Part shown: one piece after another, positions 40,969 to 50,181 of the stretch | How positions within the stretch are numbered: position 1 is the first letter of the stretch | How the letters are laid out: every line of letters starts with the position of its first letter | Assembly (NCBI GenBank): GCA_036526135.1 | Contig: DATCZA010000068.1 | Span: 153,596 to 217,595, forward strand | Direction: 5' to 3' | DNA from: UBA2965 sp036526135 | GTDB lineage: Bacteria > Pseudomonadota > Gammaproteobacteria > Pseudomonadales > Azotimanducaceae | DNA length: 64,000 bases | Made by a program: the position numbers and the translations under genes | Notes under the pieces: generated by a model | What the model saw: the letters and a program-made list of their open reading frames with translations, nothing else | What the model was told of the DNA's origin: nothing | Database searches by the model: none

Positions 40969-42606
40969 GTGACGCGACATCTGCTCTTCGCTGCCGCAGG
41001 TCTGCTCCTGGCGGCATGCTCTACGGTCTCCATAGACGGTCCCACCGCCCCCCGAGGCGATCCCGCTGCCGGCAGGCTCACGCTGCCCTCCGGGCGCACC
41101 GTGTGGGTCTACCCGAACGATCTGGCATTCACCGGGCAGGCTCGCTACGAATGGCCCGACGGGCGCGCCTATGCGGGCGGCTGGCTGTCCGGCAGGCCAC
41201 ACGGCACCGGGCTCATGCGCAGCGACGACGGTGAGCGCTACAGCGGCATGTGGAACGAGGGCAGACGCCACGGCCACGGCGAGCTGACGAACCCGAACGG
41301 CGATCATTACGTGGGCAGCTTTGTCAACGGCCTGCGAGAAGGCGCAGGAACCCAAAAATCCCAGGACGGCTTCTACCGGGGCGAATGGGCGGGCGATCTC
41401 CCGAACGGCGAGGGCCGCTTCAATGCCAACGATGGAAGCCTCTACCAGGGCCAGTGGCTCGACGGCGAGCGTGCTGGCACCGGGACGTACACCGACGCGA
41501 GCGGCAACCGCTACGAAGGGGAATGGCTCGCCGACGTGCCCCACGGCTTCGGCATTCTCACCGAGCAAGACGGATCCGAATACGACGGCCGATGGACGGC
41601 CGGAAGCCGCGACGGCTATGGAGCTTCGCGGAACGCCCTGGATATGGCCTACGAGGGCACGTGGAACGCGGGCAATTATCACGGCTTCGGCATTCTTCTG
41701 CGCCCGGACGGCAGCAGCTACGAAGGCGAGTGGCATCACGGCAAGCGGCAGGGTCAGGGCCGCGAGACGGACCCCGAAGGAGGCTTCCACGACGGGGCCT
41801 GGGAGAACAACCAGCCCCTCGGCCCGGGTACGCGTCGCGACGTCGCCGGCGTGGAGATTGCCGGCATGTGGACCGGCAGCCGGGTGCGGACCGGGCTCGT
41901 AAAGCTGCCCACCGGGCTGGAGTACGCCGGTCCGCTTTTCAAGGACCGCAACCGCGGCGTCAGCGCGCCGCTCCAGGAATGGCTGCTCACCCAGGCGTCG
42001 CGCGGTGACCCCTATGCTCAGCTCTACCTCGGCCGCGCGTTCGACGATCTGGGCGGCACGTCGGCCGACGCGGCCCGGGCGGCCCAGTGGTACGCCCTCG
42101 CAGCGGCGGCGGGCGTCGCCGAGGCGCGCTATCGGCTGGCCTTGCTCAACATCGAAGACAACCCGCCGCGCGCCGTCGAGCTGCTGGCCGCAGCCGCTGG
42201 CCAGGGCCACGCCCGGGCCAACGCCGCGCTGGCCGACTGTTACCTGGCGGGCAAGATCGTCCCCAGAAACGCCGCCAGGGCCATCGCCTACCTGGAGACG
42301 GCCATGGACGCCGGCAGCGTCGCGGCACGCAATACCCTCGCCAGGGTGCTCGCAACCACCACGGAGGACGGCCTGCGCGACGGCGCCCGGGCCGTCGCGC
42401 TGATCCGTCCCTTGGCGCTCTACACCGAGAGCTGGTGGCAGCTCGACACCCTGGCCGCCGCGCTGGCGGAGACCGGTGCTTACGGGGACGCGGTGACCGC
42501 GTTGCAGCTGGCCCTGGAGCGGGCCGACCAGATAAGCCCGCGGGACGTGCAGCAGCTGGTGGACCATCTGGCCGCCTACCGGGCGGAAACACCCTTGCGA
42601 GAGTGA
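40969..42606 (+). CDS. MORN-repeat/Sel1-repeat lipoprotein
   Basis: A 545-residue lipoprotein starting at GTG with lipobox LAAC (Cys17). About residues 55-325 hold around ten MORN-type repeats (YxGxWxxGxxHGxG, for example YEGEWLADVPHGFG and YRGEWAGDLPNGEG). About residues 345-455 hold Sel1-like helical repeats (AAQWYALAAAAGVAEARYRL, ALADCYLAG). MORN strips form an extended beta sheet that binds lipids or proteins, and Sel1 repeats are scaffolds. The combination on one lipoprotein suggests an envelope scaffold or adaptor. Transcribed with the aminotransferase gene 4 bp downstream. Confidence 0.88.
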   Translation: MTRHLLFAAAGLLLAACSTVSIDGPTAPRGDPAAGRLTLPSGRTVWVYPNDLAFTGQARYEWPDGRAYAGGWLSGRPHGTGLMRSDDGERYSGMWNEGRRHGHGELTNPNGDHYVGSFVNGLREGAGTQKSQDGFYRGEWAGDLPNGEGRFNANDGSLYQGQWLDGERAGTGTYTDASGNRYEGEWLADVPHGFGILTEQDGSEYDGRWTAGSRDGYGASRNALDMAYEGTWNAGNYHGFGILLRPDGSSYEGEWHHGKRQGQGRETDPEGGFHDGAWENNQPLGPGTRRDVAGVEIAGMWTGSRVRTGLVKLPTGLEYAGPLFKDRNRGVSAPLQEWLLTQASRGDPYAQLYLGRAFDDLGGTSADAARAAQWYALAAAAGVAEARYRLALLNIEDNPPRAVELLAAAAGQGHARANAALADCYLAGKIVPRNAARAIAYLETAMDAGSVAARNTLARVLATTTEDGLRDGARAVALIRPLALYTESWWQLDTLAAALAETGAYGDAVTALQLALERADQISPRDVQQLVDHLAAYRAETPLRE

Positions 42607-42610
42607 GCCC

Positions 42611-43918
42611 ATGACCGATCTCAACTGGCCGTTCCTTGGCGGCGCCGCCTTGGAGATCGAAAGTGCCAGCGGCGTCCATCTGACGACCCGGGACGGCAGG
42701 CGTATCCTCGATGCCGCCGGCGGCGCGATCGTCGTGAACATCGGACACGGCCGACGGCGGGTAGCGGACCGCATCGCCGAGGCGGCGCTGACCTGCAGCT
42801 ACGTGGTGCCTCCCTGGGTAACGCCCTCCCGGCGTGCCATGGTGGAGGCGCTGGAAGCCAACTGGCTGGACGCGGCTTTCACGAGGCTGCATTTCACTTC
42901 CGGCGGTTCCGAGGCCGTGGAAGCCGCCATGAAGCTCGCGCTGCAATACCATGCTGCCCGAGGCCACGGGTCACGAAATCAGATCCTGTCACGCGCCGTG
43001 TCCTATCACGGGACCACCGTCGCGACTACCGCGGTCAGCGGTCACGCGGCGAGAAGACGCGGCCTCGAACACGGGCTGCCTCGACCTCCGACGATCCCGA
43101 CCCCCGACGCCCTGCGCTGCCCGCTGGGCGCCAATCATCCGGACGCGGGCGCCTACTACGCCGGAGCCGTGCGCGAGGCCATCGTCGAGGCAGGGCCTGA
43201 AAACGTCGCGGCATTCCTGGCCGAACCCATCACCGGCGCGAGCGGCGGCGCCATCGTGCCTCCCGCGGATTACTGGCCGAGGGTGAGCGAGATCTGCCGG
43301 GAGTTCGGCGTGCTGCTGATTCTGGACGAGGTGATGACGGGCTTCGGCCGGACGGGAACGAACTTCGCCTACCAGCAGTGGGAGATTCTTCCGGACATCC
43401 TCATCGCCGGAAAGGGGCTTGCCGGCGGGTATGCTCCGCTGGGCGGTGTTTTCGCCACGGAGCCGGTGGGCGCCGCCATCGGCGCGGCCGGGCTGCAGGT
43501 CATGTTTCACACCTTCGCAGCCCACCCAACCGCGTGCGCGGCCGCTGCCGAGGTGCTCGACATCCTGGTCGAGGAGCAACTGGTCGCGCGCGCCGATCGC
43601 ATGGGCACGATGCTGCTGGAGAGGCTTCAAGATGCCTTCCGCGAGCACCCCCACGTGTCCGATGTGCGGGGTCGGGGCCTGCTCCAGGCCATCGAGATCG
43701 TCAGCGACCGGGCGACCCTCACGCCGTTTCCGATGGAAGCCCAGATAACCCGGCGGGTGGTCGACGCGGCGCTGGAACGGGGGGTCTTCTTCTATGCCGG
43801 GGGTACCGGTGAGATGCGCGACATCATCTGTCTGGGGCCCCCGTTCGTCATAGAGGAAAGACACGTCGATGAGATGGTCTCGGTGCTGCGGCAGTCCGTC
43901 GACGCCGTGACCCGATAG
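42611..43918 (+). CDS. Class III PLP-dependent aminotransferase
   Basis: A 435-residue fold-type I aminotransferase. Landmarks are HFTSGGSEAVEAAMKLA (PLP phosphate site), ILDEVMTGFGRTG (metal or ring contact Asp), and the Schiff-base lysine in ILIAGKGLAGGYAPLG. The class covers omega-transaminases and beta-alanine- or diamine-type enzymes; the amine donor is unknown. It follows the MORN gene by four bases, an unexpected pairing. Ends before a short gene-free stretch (43919-44039) with no clear signals. Confidence 0.9.
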   Translation: MTDLNWPFLGGAALEIESASGVHLTTRDGRRILDAAGGAIVVNIGHGRRRVADRIAEAALTCSYVVPPWVTPSRRAMVEALEANWLDAAFTRLHFTSGGSEAVEAAMKLALQYHAARGHGSRNQILSRAVSYHGTTVATTAVSGHAARRRGLEHGLPRPPTIPTPDALRCPLGANHPDAGAYYAGAVREAIVEAGPENVAAFLAEPITGASGGAIVPPADYWPRVSEICREFGVLLILDEVMTGFGRTGTNFAYQQWEILPDILIAGKGLAGGYAPLGGVFATEPVGAAIGAAGLQVMFHTFAAHPTACAAAAEVLDILVEEQLVARADRMGTMLLERLQDAFREHPHVSDVRGRGLLQAIEIVSDRATLTPFPMEAQITRRVVDAALERGVFFYAGGTGEMRDIICLGPPFVIEERHVDEMVSVLRQSVDAVTR

Positions 43919-44039
43919 GCGACACGCTCGGCCCGTTCGCGTATCAGCAGAAGTGCCGGTCGATGTAACGGACCAGACGCGCCGGCCCGACTAATTTGGA
44001 GGAGCAATCGCGCCGGCGCAAGAGCGATTACCCATGGGC

Positions 44040-44666
44040 TCAGTCCAGGTAAACGTCGCGGTCCGGTTCCGCCCGGTAGGCGTTGAGCAGGTGAACGTCG
44101 TCCGGCAGCGTTCTGCCGAGGCTGAGCTCCGGCAGCCGGGTGATCGGGAAGAACTCGGCCGACTCGGTTTCCAGGCTGGCGCGAGGCTCTCCCCCGAGCA
44201 GATCGCACAGAAAAAAGAGCTTGTACACCCTGAGCATCGAGTGCTTTTCGTAGGGGTGCAGATGCCGGTCCTTGATGGCGACCAGCCGTGCTGCCCTGAC
44301 CTCGTAGCCGGACTCCTCGAGCACCTCGCGCTCAATGGAGGATCTGGGCGAATCGCCCTCGTCGCCCCATCCCCCGGGCAGGGCCCACCGGCCGTCGGCG
44401 CGCTCCTTGACCAGGAGGACGCTGTCGCCGCGGAACACGCCGGCGCGCACGTCGATCTTCGGCGTGGGATAGCCGCGTTCCGGCAGGAATACTTCAGCGA
44501 CGCGATCGGGGTGCGCATCCGACAGCCAGGCCAGCATACGCTCGGCGATCAGGCGCAGCTCCTGAAATCGATCCCGATCGTAGGGATCCCGACTGTAAGC
44601 GAGTCCCGTCTGGGCAATGGCTCTCAAGCGCCGGCAGCTGTCCAGCCAGTTCAGATCAGCGGCCAT
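44040..44666 (-). CDS. NUDIX hydrolase with N-terminal NUDIX_N-type domain
   Basis: A 208-residue protein from the ATG at 44666 after GGGGAGG. Residues 1-65 are a helical N-terminal domain (LDSCRRLRAIAQTGLAYSRDPYDRDRFQELR) found in ADP-ribose- or nucleoside-type NUDIX proteins. The NUDIX box GGWGDEGDSPRSSIEREVLEESG is intact except that the first conserved Glu is Asp. The REVLEE core that binds metal is present. Its start overlaps the GNAT-NUDIX gene by 11 bp. Confidence 0.88.
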   Translation of the reverse strand: MAADLNWLDSCRRLRAIAQTGLAYSRDPYDRDRFQELRLIAERMLAWLSDAHPDRVAEVFLPERGYPTPKIDVRAGVFRGDSVLLVKERADGRWALPGGWGDEGDSPRSSIEREVLEESGYEVRAARLVAIKDRHLHPYEKHSMLRVYKLFFLCDLLGGEPRASLETESAEFFPITRLPELSLGRTLPDDVHLLNAYRAEPDRDVYLD

Positions 44667-45510
44667 GGCAGCCTCCCCGGTGCTCGGCTTCGCTGCCATC
44701 CACTTCACCGAGGCCTTCCAGCGCGTGGGCGAGCAACCGACCAGCGCGGAAGAGGAACCGGCCACGAACGCGCTCGCCGGCAACCACCCGCGGCAACCAG
44801 ACCCGATCGTCCTCCCACATCCGGCCATAGGGAATCGCGTTCAGCGGATGCCAGCTCGGCCTGGCCTCGGCTGTCTCCACCGGCTCTCCCCGGTACGCGC
44901 GCGCGACGAAAACGTAGCCGAACCACTGGCTGCCGCGCAGATCGGCGAACGCGAGTTCGGCGTGGAGCCGCGGCGCTGCAACCGTGATGCCGATCTCTTC
45001 GCGAACTTCGCGGACTGCGCAGGCCACAGGGCTTTCTCCCGGCTCCAGCTTGCCGCCCGGCGCGTTGATCTTGCCCGCCCCGTGACCCGTTTTCTTATCG
45101 ATGAGCAGCACCCGCGAGCCATCGATGACGAAGAGCAGGGTCCCGATGAGCTCAGGCGCCCACCCGCGAAAGAAGACCTCCATCTCACGGGCAGCGTTCA
45201 GATCCTTTGCTAGGAGAGCGGGGCCTTCGCCCCGACCCTCCCCGAGGTACCCCCGTGGGTAGGCCCCTGGGTAGTAGCCGCGCTGCTGATACCAGGCGAC
45301 GAGCGCCTCGTCTTGCGGCCGGTCGATTCCTATCTTGCCCACACCCAGAGCCCGAGCACCGTGCTCCACCGAAGCCAGCAGCTCGGCGGCAGCGCCTTCC
45401 GCCCGCTGCGCCTCGCCGACCGCCAACGAGGCGAAGAAGAGCTCGTGGCCGCGCAGCGCCCAACGGGCGTCCGCGTCGAGCCGTGCGATGGAGCTGGCCA
45501 GAAGCGTCAT
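44656..45510 (-). CDS. Fusion of a partial GNAT domain and a MutT-type NUDIX hydrolase
   Basis: A 284-residue protein. Residues 1-95 carry the second half of a GNAT fold (FFASLAVGEAQRAEGAAAELLASV, an acetyl-CoA loop pattern, then GIDRPQDEALVAWYQQRGYYPGAY), so a complete acetyltransferase is not present. Residues 110-270 are a MutT-like NUDIX domain with an intact box (GGKLEPGESPVACAVREVREEIG). The second half resembles 8-oxo-dGTP diphosphatases, which sanitise oxidised nucleotides. The fusion may give the domain a new partner or be a domain decayed in place. The start at 45510 is the first in frame. Confidence 0.78.
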   Translation of the reverse strand: MTLLASSIARLDADARWALRGHELFFASLAVGEAQRAEGAAAELLASVEHGARALGVGKIGIDRPQDEALVAWYQQRGYYPGAYPRGYLGEGRGEGPALLAKDLNAAREMEVFFRGWAPELIGTLLFVIDGSRVLLIDKKTGHGAGKINAPGGKLEPGESPVACAVREVREEIGITVAAPRLHAELAFADLRGSQWFGYVFVARAYRGEPVETAEARPSWHPLNAIPYGRMWEDDRVWLPRVVAGERVRGRFLFRAGRLLAHALEGLGEVDGSEAEHRGGCHGR

Positions 45511-45612
45511 GGCCCGCCATTGTCGACAGGCCGCCGGAAGATGGCAATTTTACCCGGGGACGGGTGGGGGCTACCCTTCGGGCGAAGGGCGACAGCTTCG
45601 GGCGGCATCGAC

Positions 45613-46122
45613 ATGACCGGGATAGAGGTCGTGGAAGGCGACATCACCACTCAGTCCGTTGACGCGATCGTCAACGCGGCCAACGAGTCTCTGCTCGGCG
45701 GGGGCGGCGTTGACGGTGCCATTCACCGGGCCGCCGGCCCCGGTCTGAAGGCGGAATGCCGCAGGCTCGGCGGATGCCCCACCGGAGAAGCACGAATCAC
45801 GGGAGGCTACGACTTGCCCGCCGCCCACGTCATTCACACGGTAGGGCCCATCTGGCGCGGGGGTGACGCCGGGGAGGCGGCGCTGCTGACCGCCTGCTAC
45901 CGAAATTCCCTGGATCTGGCCAGGCGCCACCACATCCGCAGCATCGCCTTCCCGGCCATCAGCACCGGCGCGTTCGGCTACCCGCTGGCGGAAGCCACCG
46001 CCATCGCCGTCGCCACGGTCGGCAGCTTCATCGCCACCACACCCCTGCTTGCCCGGTTCGTCTGCTTCGACGCCCGAACGGCTCGCGCCTACCGCGAGGA
46101 GCTCGCCGCTCAGACGGGGTAG
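45613..46122 (+). CDS. Macrodomain O-acetyl-ADP-ribose deacetylase-like (YmdB family)
   Basis: A 169-residue single macrodomain from the ATG at 45613. Loop 1 (AIVNAANESLLGGGGVDGAIHRAAGP), the substrate loop PAAHVIHTVGPIW and ISTGAFGYP are all as in the YmdB/MacroD class, which removes ADP-ribose-linked acetyl groups or ADP-ribose from proteins or nucleic acid. A CCCTTCG-GG-CGAAGGG hairpin at 45574-45589 lies in the leader. Divergent from the GNAT-NUDIX gene and convergent with dUTPase (13-bp overlap of ends). Confidence 0.92.
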   Translation: MTGIEVVEGDITTQSVDAIVNAANESLLGGGGVDGAIHRAAGPGLKAECRRLGGCPTGEARITGGYDLPAAHVIHTVGPIWRGGDAGEAALLTACYRNSLDLARRHHIRSIAFPAISTGAFGYPLAEATAIAVATVGSFIATTPLLARFVCFDARTARAYREELAAQTG

Positions 46123-46736
46123 CGGGCTTGCAGAGCTCGATAGAGCTCAGCAGGAACCGACTCCGCGGGGCAATCCAGCTCACCCAGAATGTCGATCAGG
46201 TGCTCGTTGTCCTCCCGGCCCTGCCAGAGTTTTTGATACTCCCCGGTCTTGTAGCCGTGATCCTGCCGGAAGTTGTTGAGCACGTTCTTGCCGACGTACA
46301 TCTCGAAAAGCTCCGCGAAGGACATCGGCAGGCTTTCGAGCACCGCGGCAAACGGCGCCATGGCGAAAGCACGGCTGGAAAGCGTGTCGGCCGCGAGCGC
46401 CTCCACCGCCAGGCGGAACCCCTCGAGATCCGTCGGCTCGCTCGCCGATACTTCCAGCAGCACCGGCGCTGCCGTATCCAGGGTGCCCGCCCGAATCAGA
46501 TCGCTCAGGCCGAAGTGCCAGATGTCCACCACCTCGAGTTTCACCTGGCCCAGATCGGGCTGCTGCTTCTTCCACCATTTCCATCCGAAGTGGTCGAGCA
46601 GCTCGGCGCACTCCACCCAAACGGCCCGGTAATAGGCATAACCCTGCTCGATCCATTCCGGGTGCACATGGCGATTGTGGCTCTCCTGCATCTCCGCCAT
46701 GGTCTGGATCATCGCCAGCGCGCGCGCTCTGTCCAT
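46110..46736 (-). CDS. Dimeric (all-alpha) dUTP diphosphatase
   Basis: A 208-residue all-helical NTP pyrophosphatase from the ATG at 46736 (a TTG two codons upstream is possible). The metal-binding pattern is ECAELLDHFGWKWWK then LEVVDIWHFGLS, the ExxE...ExxD arrangement of the dimeric dUTPase family related to MazG. A C-terminal KTGEYQKLWQGREDNEHL helix completes the site. It removes dUTP and so limits uracil incorporation; the DUT family of beta-pyramid enzymes is unrelated. Confidence 0.88.
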   Translation of the reverse strand: MDRARALAMIQTMAEMQESHNRHVHPEWIEQGYAYYRAVWVECAELLDHFGWKWWKKQQPDLGQVKLEVVDIWHFGLSDLIRAGTLDTAAPVLLEVSASEPTDLEGFRLAVEALAADTLSSRAFAMAPFAAVLESLPMSFAELFEMYVGKNVLNNFRQDHGYKTGEYQKLWQGREDNEHLIDILGELDCPAESVPAELYRALQARYPV

Positions 46737-46796
46737 TTTCAAACCGATCCTCGCGGGTAAACGAAAGACAGAAAATTATGGGGTATTCTTCACCCT

Positions 46797-47804
46797 ATGG
46801 CCAAAAGCCCGAGCACCGCGCTGGTTATGCATCCCGTCGTCCGCGACGAGCTGATCACGCACGCTCACATGGAGCGGTTGCGCAAGACGGTCAACTTCAT
46901 CGACGAGGAACCGTTCCGCGACCTGGACGCCATTGGGGGCGCGCTCGGCCAGGTAGAGCTCCTGATCACCAGCTGGGGCTGCCCCCGGGTCGATGCGGAC
47001 TGCCTCGCACGGCTTCCACGCCTGAAGCTGATCGCCCATCTCGCCGGCAGCGTGAAGGGCTTTCTCGACGACATCGTCTGGCGCCGCGGCATTCTGGTGA
47101 CCAATGCGGTGGCAGCCAATGCGGTGCCGGTGGCCGAGTACACCCTGGCCGCCATCCTCTTCGCGAACAAGCGGGTGTTTCAGCTCAATCGCGTCTATCT
47201 CGAGCATCGGGAGCACCGCCCACCTTGGACGAAGGAGGCGCCGGACGTAGGCAACTACCACAAGAGCGTCGGCATCGTGGGCGCTTCTCACGTTGGTAGG
47301 CTTGTGATGGAGCACCTGCGGCGCTTCGACATCCGTCTGCTGCTCTACGATCCGTTCGTGACGCCCCTTGCCGCGCGAGACCTCGGCGCGACCAAGGTGG
47401 GGCTCTCCGAGCTGCTGTCGCAATCGGACACGGTCAGCCTGCACGCGCCGCTGTTGAAAGAGACGCGCCACATGATCGGGGCACGCGAGCTTGCGCTGAT
47501 GCACGACGGCGCGACCATCGTGAACACCGCGCGCGGCGCTCTCATCGACCAGGCGGCGCTGGAGGCAGAGCTCACGCGCGGCCGCCTCTACGCCGTGCTG
47601 GACACCACCGATCCCGAGGAGCTGCCGCCGGAATCACCCCTGTACGGGTTGCCGAACGTCTTCCTGACGCCACACATCGCCGGCTCGCTGGGGACGGAGA
47701 CCCAGCGGCTCACCGATTGCATCATCGAGGAGCTCGAACGCTACGGTCGCGGCGTGCCGCTCAAGTACCGGGTAAGGCGGGAACAGCTCGACCGCCTGGC
47801 CTGA
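46797..47804 (+). CDS. D-isomer-specific 2-hydroxyacid dehydrogenase
   Basis: A 335-residue Rossmann dehydrogenase. The NAD-binding motif is SVGIVGASHVGRLVMEHL (Gly-x-Gly-x-x-Gly relaxed), the catalytic Arg lies in IVNTARGALIDQ, the acid in DTTDPEELP and the His in FLTPHIAGS. These show an active SerA/GyaR-like enzyme, but no ACT or extra domain, so it is not a phosphoglycerate dehydrogenase of the long type. The 2-keto acid substrate is unknown. Divergent from dUTPase. Confidence 0.9.
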   Translation: MAKSPSTALVMHPVVRDELITHAHMERLRKTVNFIDEEPFRDLDAIGGALGQVELLITSWGCPRVDADCLARLPRLKLIAHLAGSVKGFLDDIVWRRGILVTNAVAANAVPVAEYTLAAILFANKRVFQLNRVYLEHREHRPPWTKEAPDVGNYHKSVGIVGASHVGRLVMEHLRRFDIRLLLYDPFVTPLAARDLGATKVGLSELLSQSDTVSLHAPLLKETRHMIGARELALMHDGATIVNTARGALIDQAALEAELTRGRLYAVLDTTDPEELPPESPLYGLPNVFLTPHIAGSLGTETQRLTDCIIEELERYGRGVPLKYRVRREQLDRLA

Positions 47805-47903
47805 ACCCCCTGCCCGACCGGCCAAGTTGCCGCCCCTTCCGGTAGCGGTTATGTTGTCGACCGCACCCTGTTTTGCGCCCCTGATTCCGCCCGGGAGATT
47901 GGT

Positions 47904-49094
47904 ATGGATCTTTCCTACGGTCCACATTACGAAGAGTTCCGCGAGGAGGTCAGATCGTTTCTCGCCGACCACGCCGGGAGCGCCCCGCGCGGCGAGCACA
48001 TCCGGTCGGAGAAAACACTCGCCTGGCAGCACCTGCTCATCGAAAACGGCTACGCGGCAAGAACGATTCCACGCGAGTACGGGGGCTACGGCGCCGCGCC
48101 CGACATTCTCGAATCACGGATCATCGCCGAGGAGTTCGCCGCCGCGCGCGTGAGCTCCGGGCTTGGCGGTCAGGGCATATCCATGCTGGTGCCGACCCTG
48201 CTGGAGATGGGCACGCAGGAGCAGAAAACCACCTTCATCCCGCCCACGCTGCGCGGCGAGATGCTGTGGTGTCAGGGATATTCGGAACCCGGGGCCGGCA
48301 GTGACCTCGCCAGCCTGTCCACGCGCGCCGAGCTCGACGGTGACGAGTGGGTGATCAACGGGCAGAAGATCTGGACCAGCACGGCGCACATCGCGGACTG
48401 GATGTTCTGCCTGGTCCGGACCGAGCCCGATGCGCCCAAGCACCAGGGGATCAGCTTTCTCCTGCTGCGCATGGACACCCCCGGCATAGAGGTCCGCCCG
48501 CTGGTGGACATGACCGGCGCGGCGAACTTCAACGAGACGTTCTTCACCGACGTCCGGGTCCCAAAAGATCAGATCGTCGGCCGCCGCGGTGAGGGCTGGC
48601 TGGTCGCCAACGCCATCCTCGGCCACGAGCGGGACTCTCTGGGCGACCCGAACGTCATGCTCTCCCGATTTAACGCCCTTACAGAGCTCATGAAGACGGA
48701 GACCCTCGGCGGGGAGCGGCTGATCGACCATCCGGTGTTCCGGGACCGCCTCATGCAGATCCAGGGTCGGGTCATGGCGCTGAGCTACAACGACCTTCGG
48801 CTGCTGTCCGCCAAGGTCAACGCAGCGGATGCCCGCCTCGCACGAATGATCGTCAAGCTGCAGGGCACCGAGCTGCGCCACGACCTCGAGGGTCTGGCCG
48901 TGGACGCCATGGGAGAGCTGGGGCTGGCCTACGGCGACAACCCCTACCTGCGCGATCACGGCAGCTGGCAGAGCCAGTACATGTTCTACCTGGGGCTGAT
49001 CATCGGCGGGGGCACCTCGCAGATCCAGAAGAACATCATCAGCGAACGCGGGCTCGGCATGCCGAAAGAACCCAAATACGAAAAGCAGGCTTAG
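47904..49094 (+). CDS. Acyl-CoA dehydrogenase (large partner of an adjacent pair)
   Basis: A 396-residue acyl-CoA dehydrogenase with GGGAG eight bases before its ATG. Motifs are WCQGYSEPGAGSDLASLSTRA (FAD site), VINGQKIWTSTAHIADW and FNETFFTDVRVPKDQIVG. Next to a smaller dehydrogenase-like gene (10 bp), as in heteromeric enzymes of steroid or terpenoid side-chain oxidation (FadE pairs), where a large and a small subunit form an alpha2beta2 enzyme. Catalytic base position cannot be fixed here. Confidence 0.9.
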   Translation: MDLSYGPHYEEFREEVRSFLADHAGSAPRGEHIRSEKTLAWQHLLIENGYAARTIPREYGGYGAAPDILESRIIAEEFAAARVSSGLGGQGISMLVPTLLEMGTQEQKTTFIPPTLRGEMLWCQGYSEPGAGSDLASLSTRAELDGDEWVINGQKIWTSTAHIADWMFCLVRTEPDAPKHQGISFLLLRMDTPGIEVRPLVDMTGAANFNETFFTDVRVPKDQIVGRRGEGWLVANAILGHERDSLGDPNVMLSRFNALTELMKTETLGGERLIDHPVFRDRLMQIQGRVMALSYNDLRLLSAKVNAADARLARMIVKLQGTELRHDLEGLAVDAMGELGLAYGDNPYLRDHGSWQSQYMFYLGLIIGGGTSQIQKNIISERGLGMPKEPKYEKQA

Positions 49095-49103
49095 GAGGCC
49101 GCC

Positions 49104-50171
49104 ATGGAGTTCGGGCTTTCCGAAGAGCAGACACTGTTGCAGGACAGCTTGAACGGCTTCCTGGACGCCAACTGCCCTCTGGATAGGGTACGCCGCTTTG
49201 CCGAGGAGCCTGTGGCGGCCGACCTTCATTCCGGCCTGGCGGAGCTCGGCGTCTTCGGGCTGCTCGTCCCGGAGGAAGCGGGCGGGGTGGGCCTGGGCTG
49301 CTTCGAGGCGGCGCTGGTCGCCGAGGCCCTTGGCAGCCACACCGCCCCTTGCGCTTTTCTAGGTTCCGCCGTCATGGCGCCGCTGGCCCTCACGCTGGCG
49401 GGCAACGAGCCGACGGATACCCTGTCCCGACTGGCGACAGGAGAACTCACGGTCGGGGTCGCCGTGGCCGAGTTCGTCGGCGCGCGGGCGGATGGCGGCA
49501 TCACCGCCGACGGGGAGACGCTCTCCGGCAAAGCGCTCTCCGTTCTGGATTTCGATGCCCAGGCTTACCTGGTCGCGGACGCGGCAGGGAGCACCTACCT
49601 CGTCGACGCCGGAGCGCCCGGGGTGTTCGCCGAGGCGCTTCCAACCATCGACAAGACCCGCCGCACCGGCGCGCTCACGCTGAACGGGGCGCCGGCACAG
49701 CTGATCTGCGACGACCCGGACGTGCTCGCCCGGGTGATCGATGCGGGACGGGTCATGCTCGCAGCGGACACCCTCGGCGCTGCCCAGAACATGCTCGATC
49801 AAGCGGTGGAATACGCGATGCAGCGAGAGCAGTTCAACCGGCCCATCGGCTCGTTTCAGGCCGTCAAGCACATGTGCGCAGAGATGGCCGCGAGCCTCGA
49901 ACCGTGCCGAGCCATGGTCTGGTACGCATCCCACGCGCTCGACGACCTTCCCGCCGAAGCCTCCCTGTGCGCCTGCCACGCCAAGGCCCACCTTTCGGAG
50001 GTCGGCAAGTTCGTCGCCAAGACGGCGACCGAGGTACACGGCGGCATGGGCTTCACGGACCTTCTCGGACTCCACTACTGGTTCAAGCGGATCGGCTACA
50101 ATCGCCAGATGCTCGGAGCTCCGGAGTTGTTGCGCGAGCAGGCAGCCCGCCTTCAGGGCCTGTGCGCCTGA
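49104..50171 (+). CDS. Acyl-CoA dehydrogenase (small partner of an adjacent pair)
   Basis: A 355-residue, more divergent acyl-CoA dehydrogenase-fold protein (MEFGLSEEQTLLQDSLNGFL start, GGAGG nine bases upstream). The middle domain lacks the typical TEPxxGSD motif; the C-terminal domain keeps AVEYAMQREQFNRPIGSFQAVKHM and EVHGGMGFTDLLGLHYWFKR. The pattern fits the subunit of heteromeric FadE complexes that carries part of the site. Cotranscribed with the preceding gene and, 10 bp later, with lon. Confidence 0.88.
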   Translation: MEFGLSEEQTLLQDSLNGFLDANCPLDRVRRFAEEPVAADLHSGLAELGVFGLLVPEEAGGVGLGCFEAALVAEALGSHTAPCAFLGSAVMAPLALTLAGNEPTDTLSRLATGELTVGVAVAEFVGARADGGITADGETLSGKALSVLDFDAQAYLVADAAGSTYLVDAGAPGVFAEALPTIDKTRRTGALTLNGAPAQLICDDPDVLARVIDAGRVMLAADTLGAAQNMLDQAVEYAMQREQFNRPIGSFQAVKHMCAEMAASLEPCRAMVWYASHALDDLPAEASLCACHAKAHLSEVGKFVAKTATEVHGGMGFTDLLGLHYWFKRIGYNRQMLGAPELLREQAARLQGLCA

Positions 50172-50181
50172 CGAGAACGCC

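Noticed and set aside
40921..42774. 617-codon minus-strand open frame
   Set aside because: Antisense shadow of the MORN-Sel1 lipoprotein gene with no motifs.
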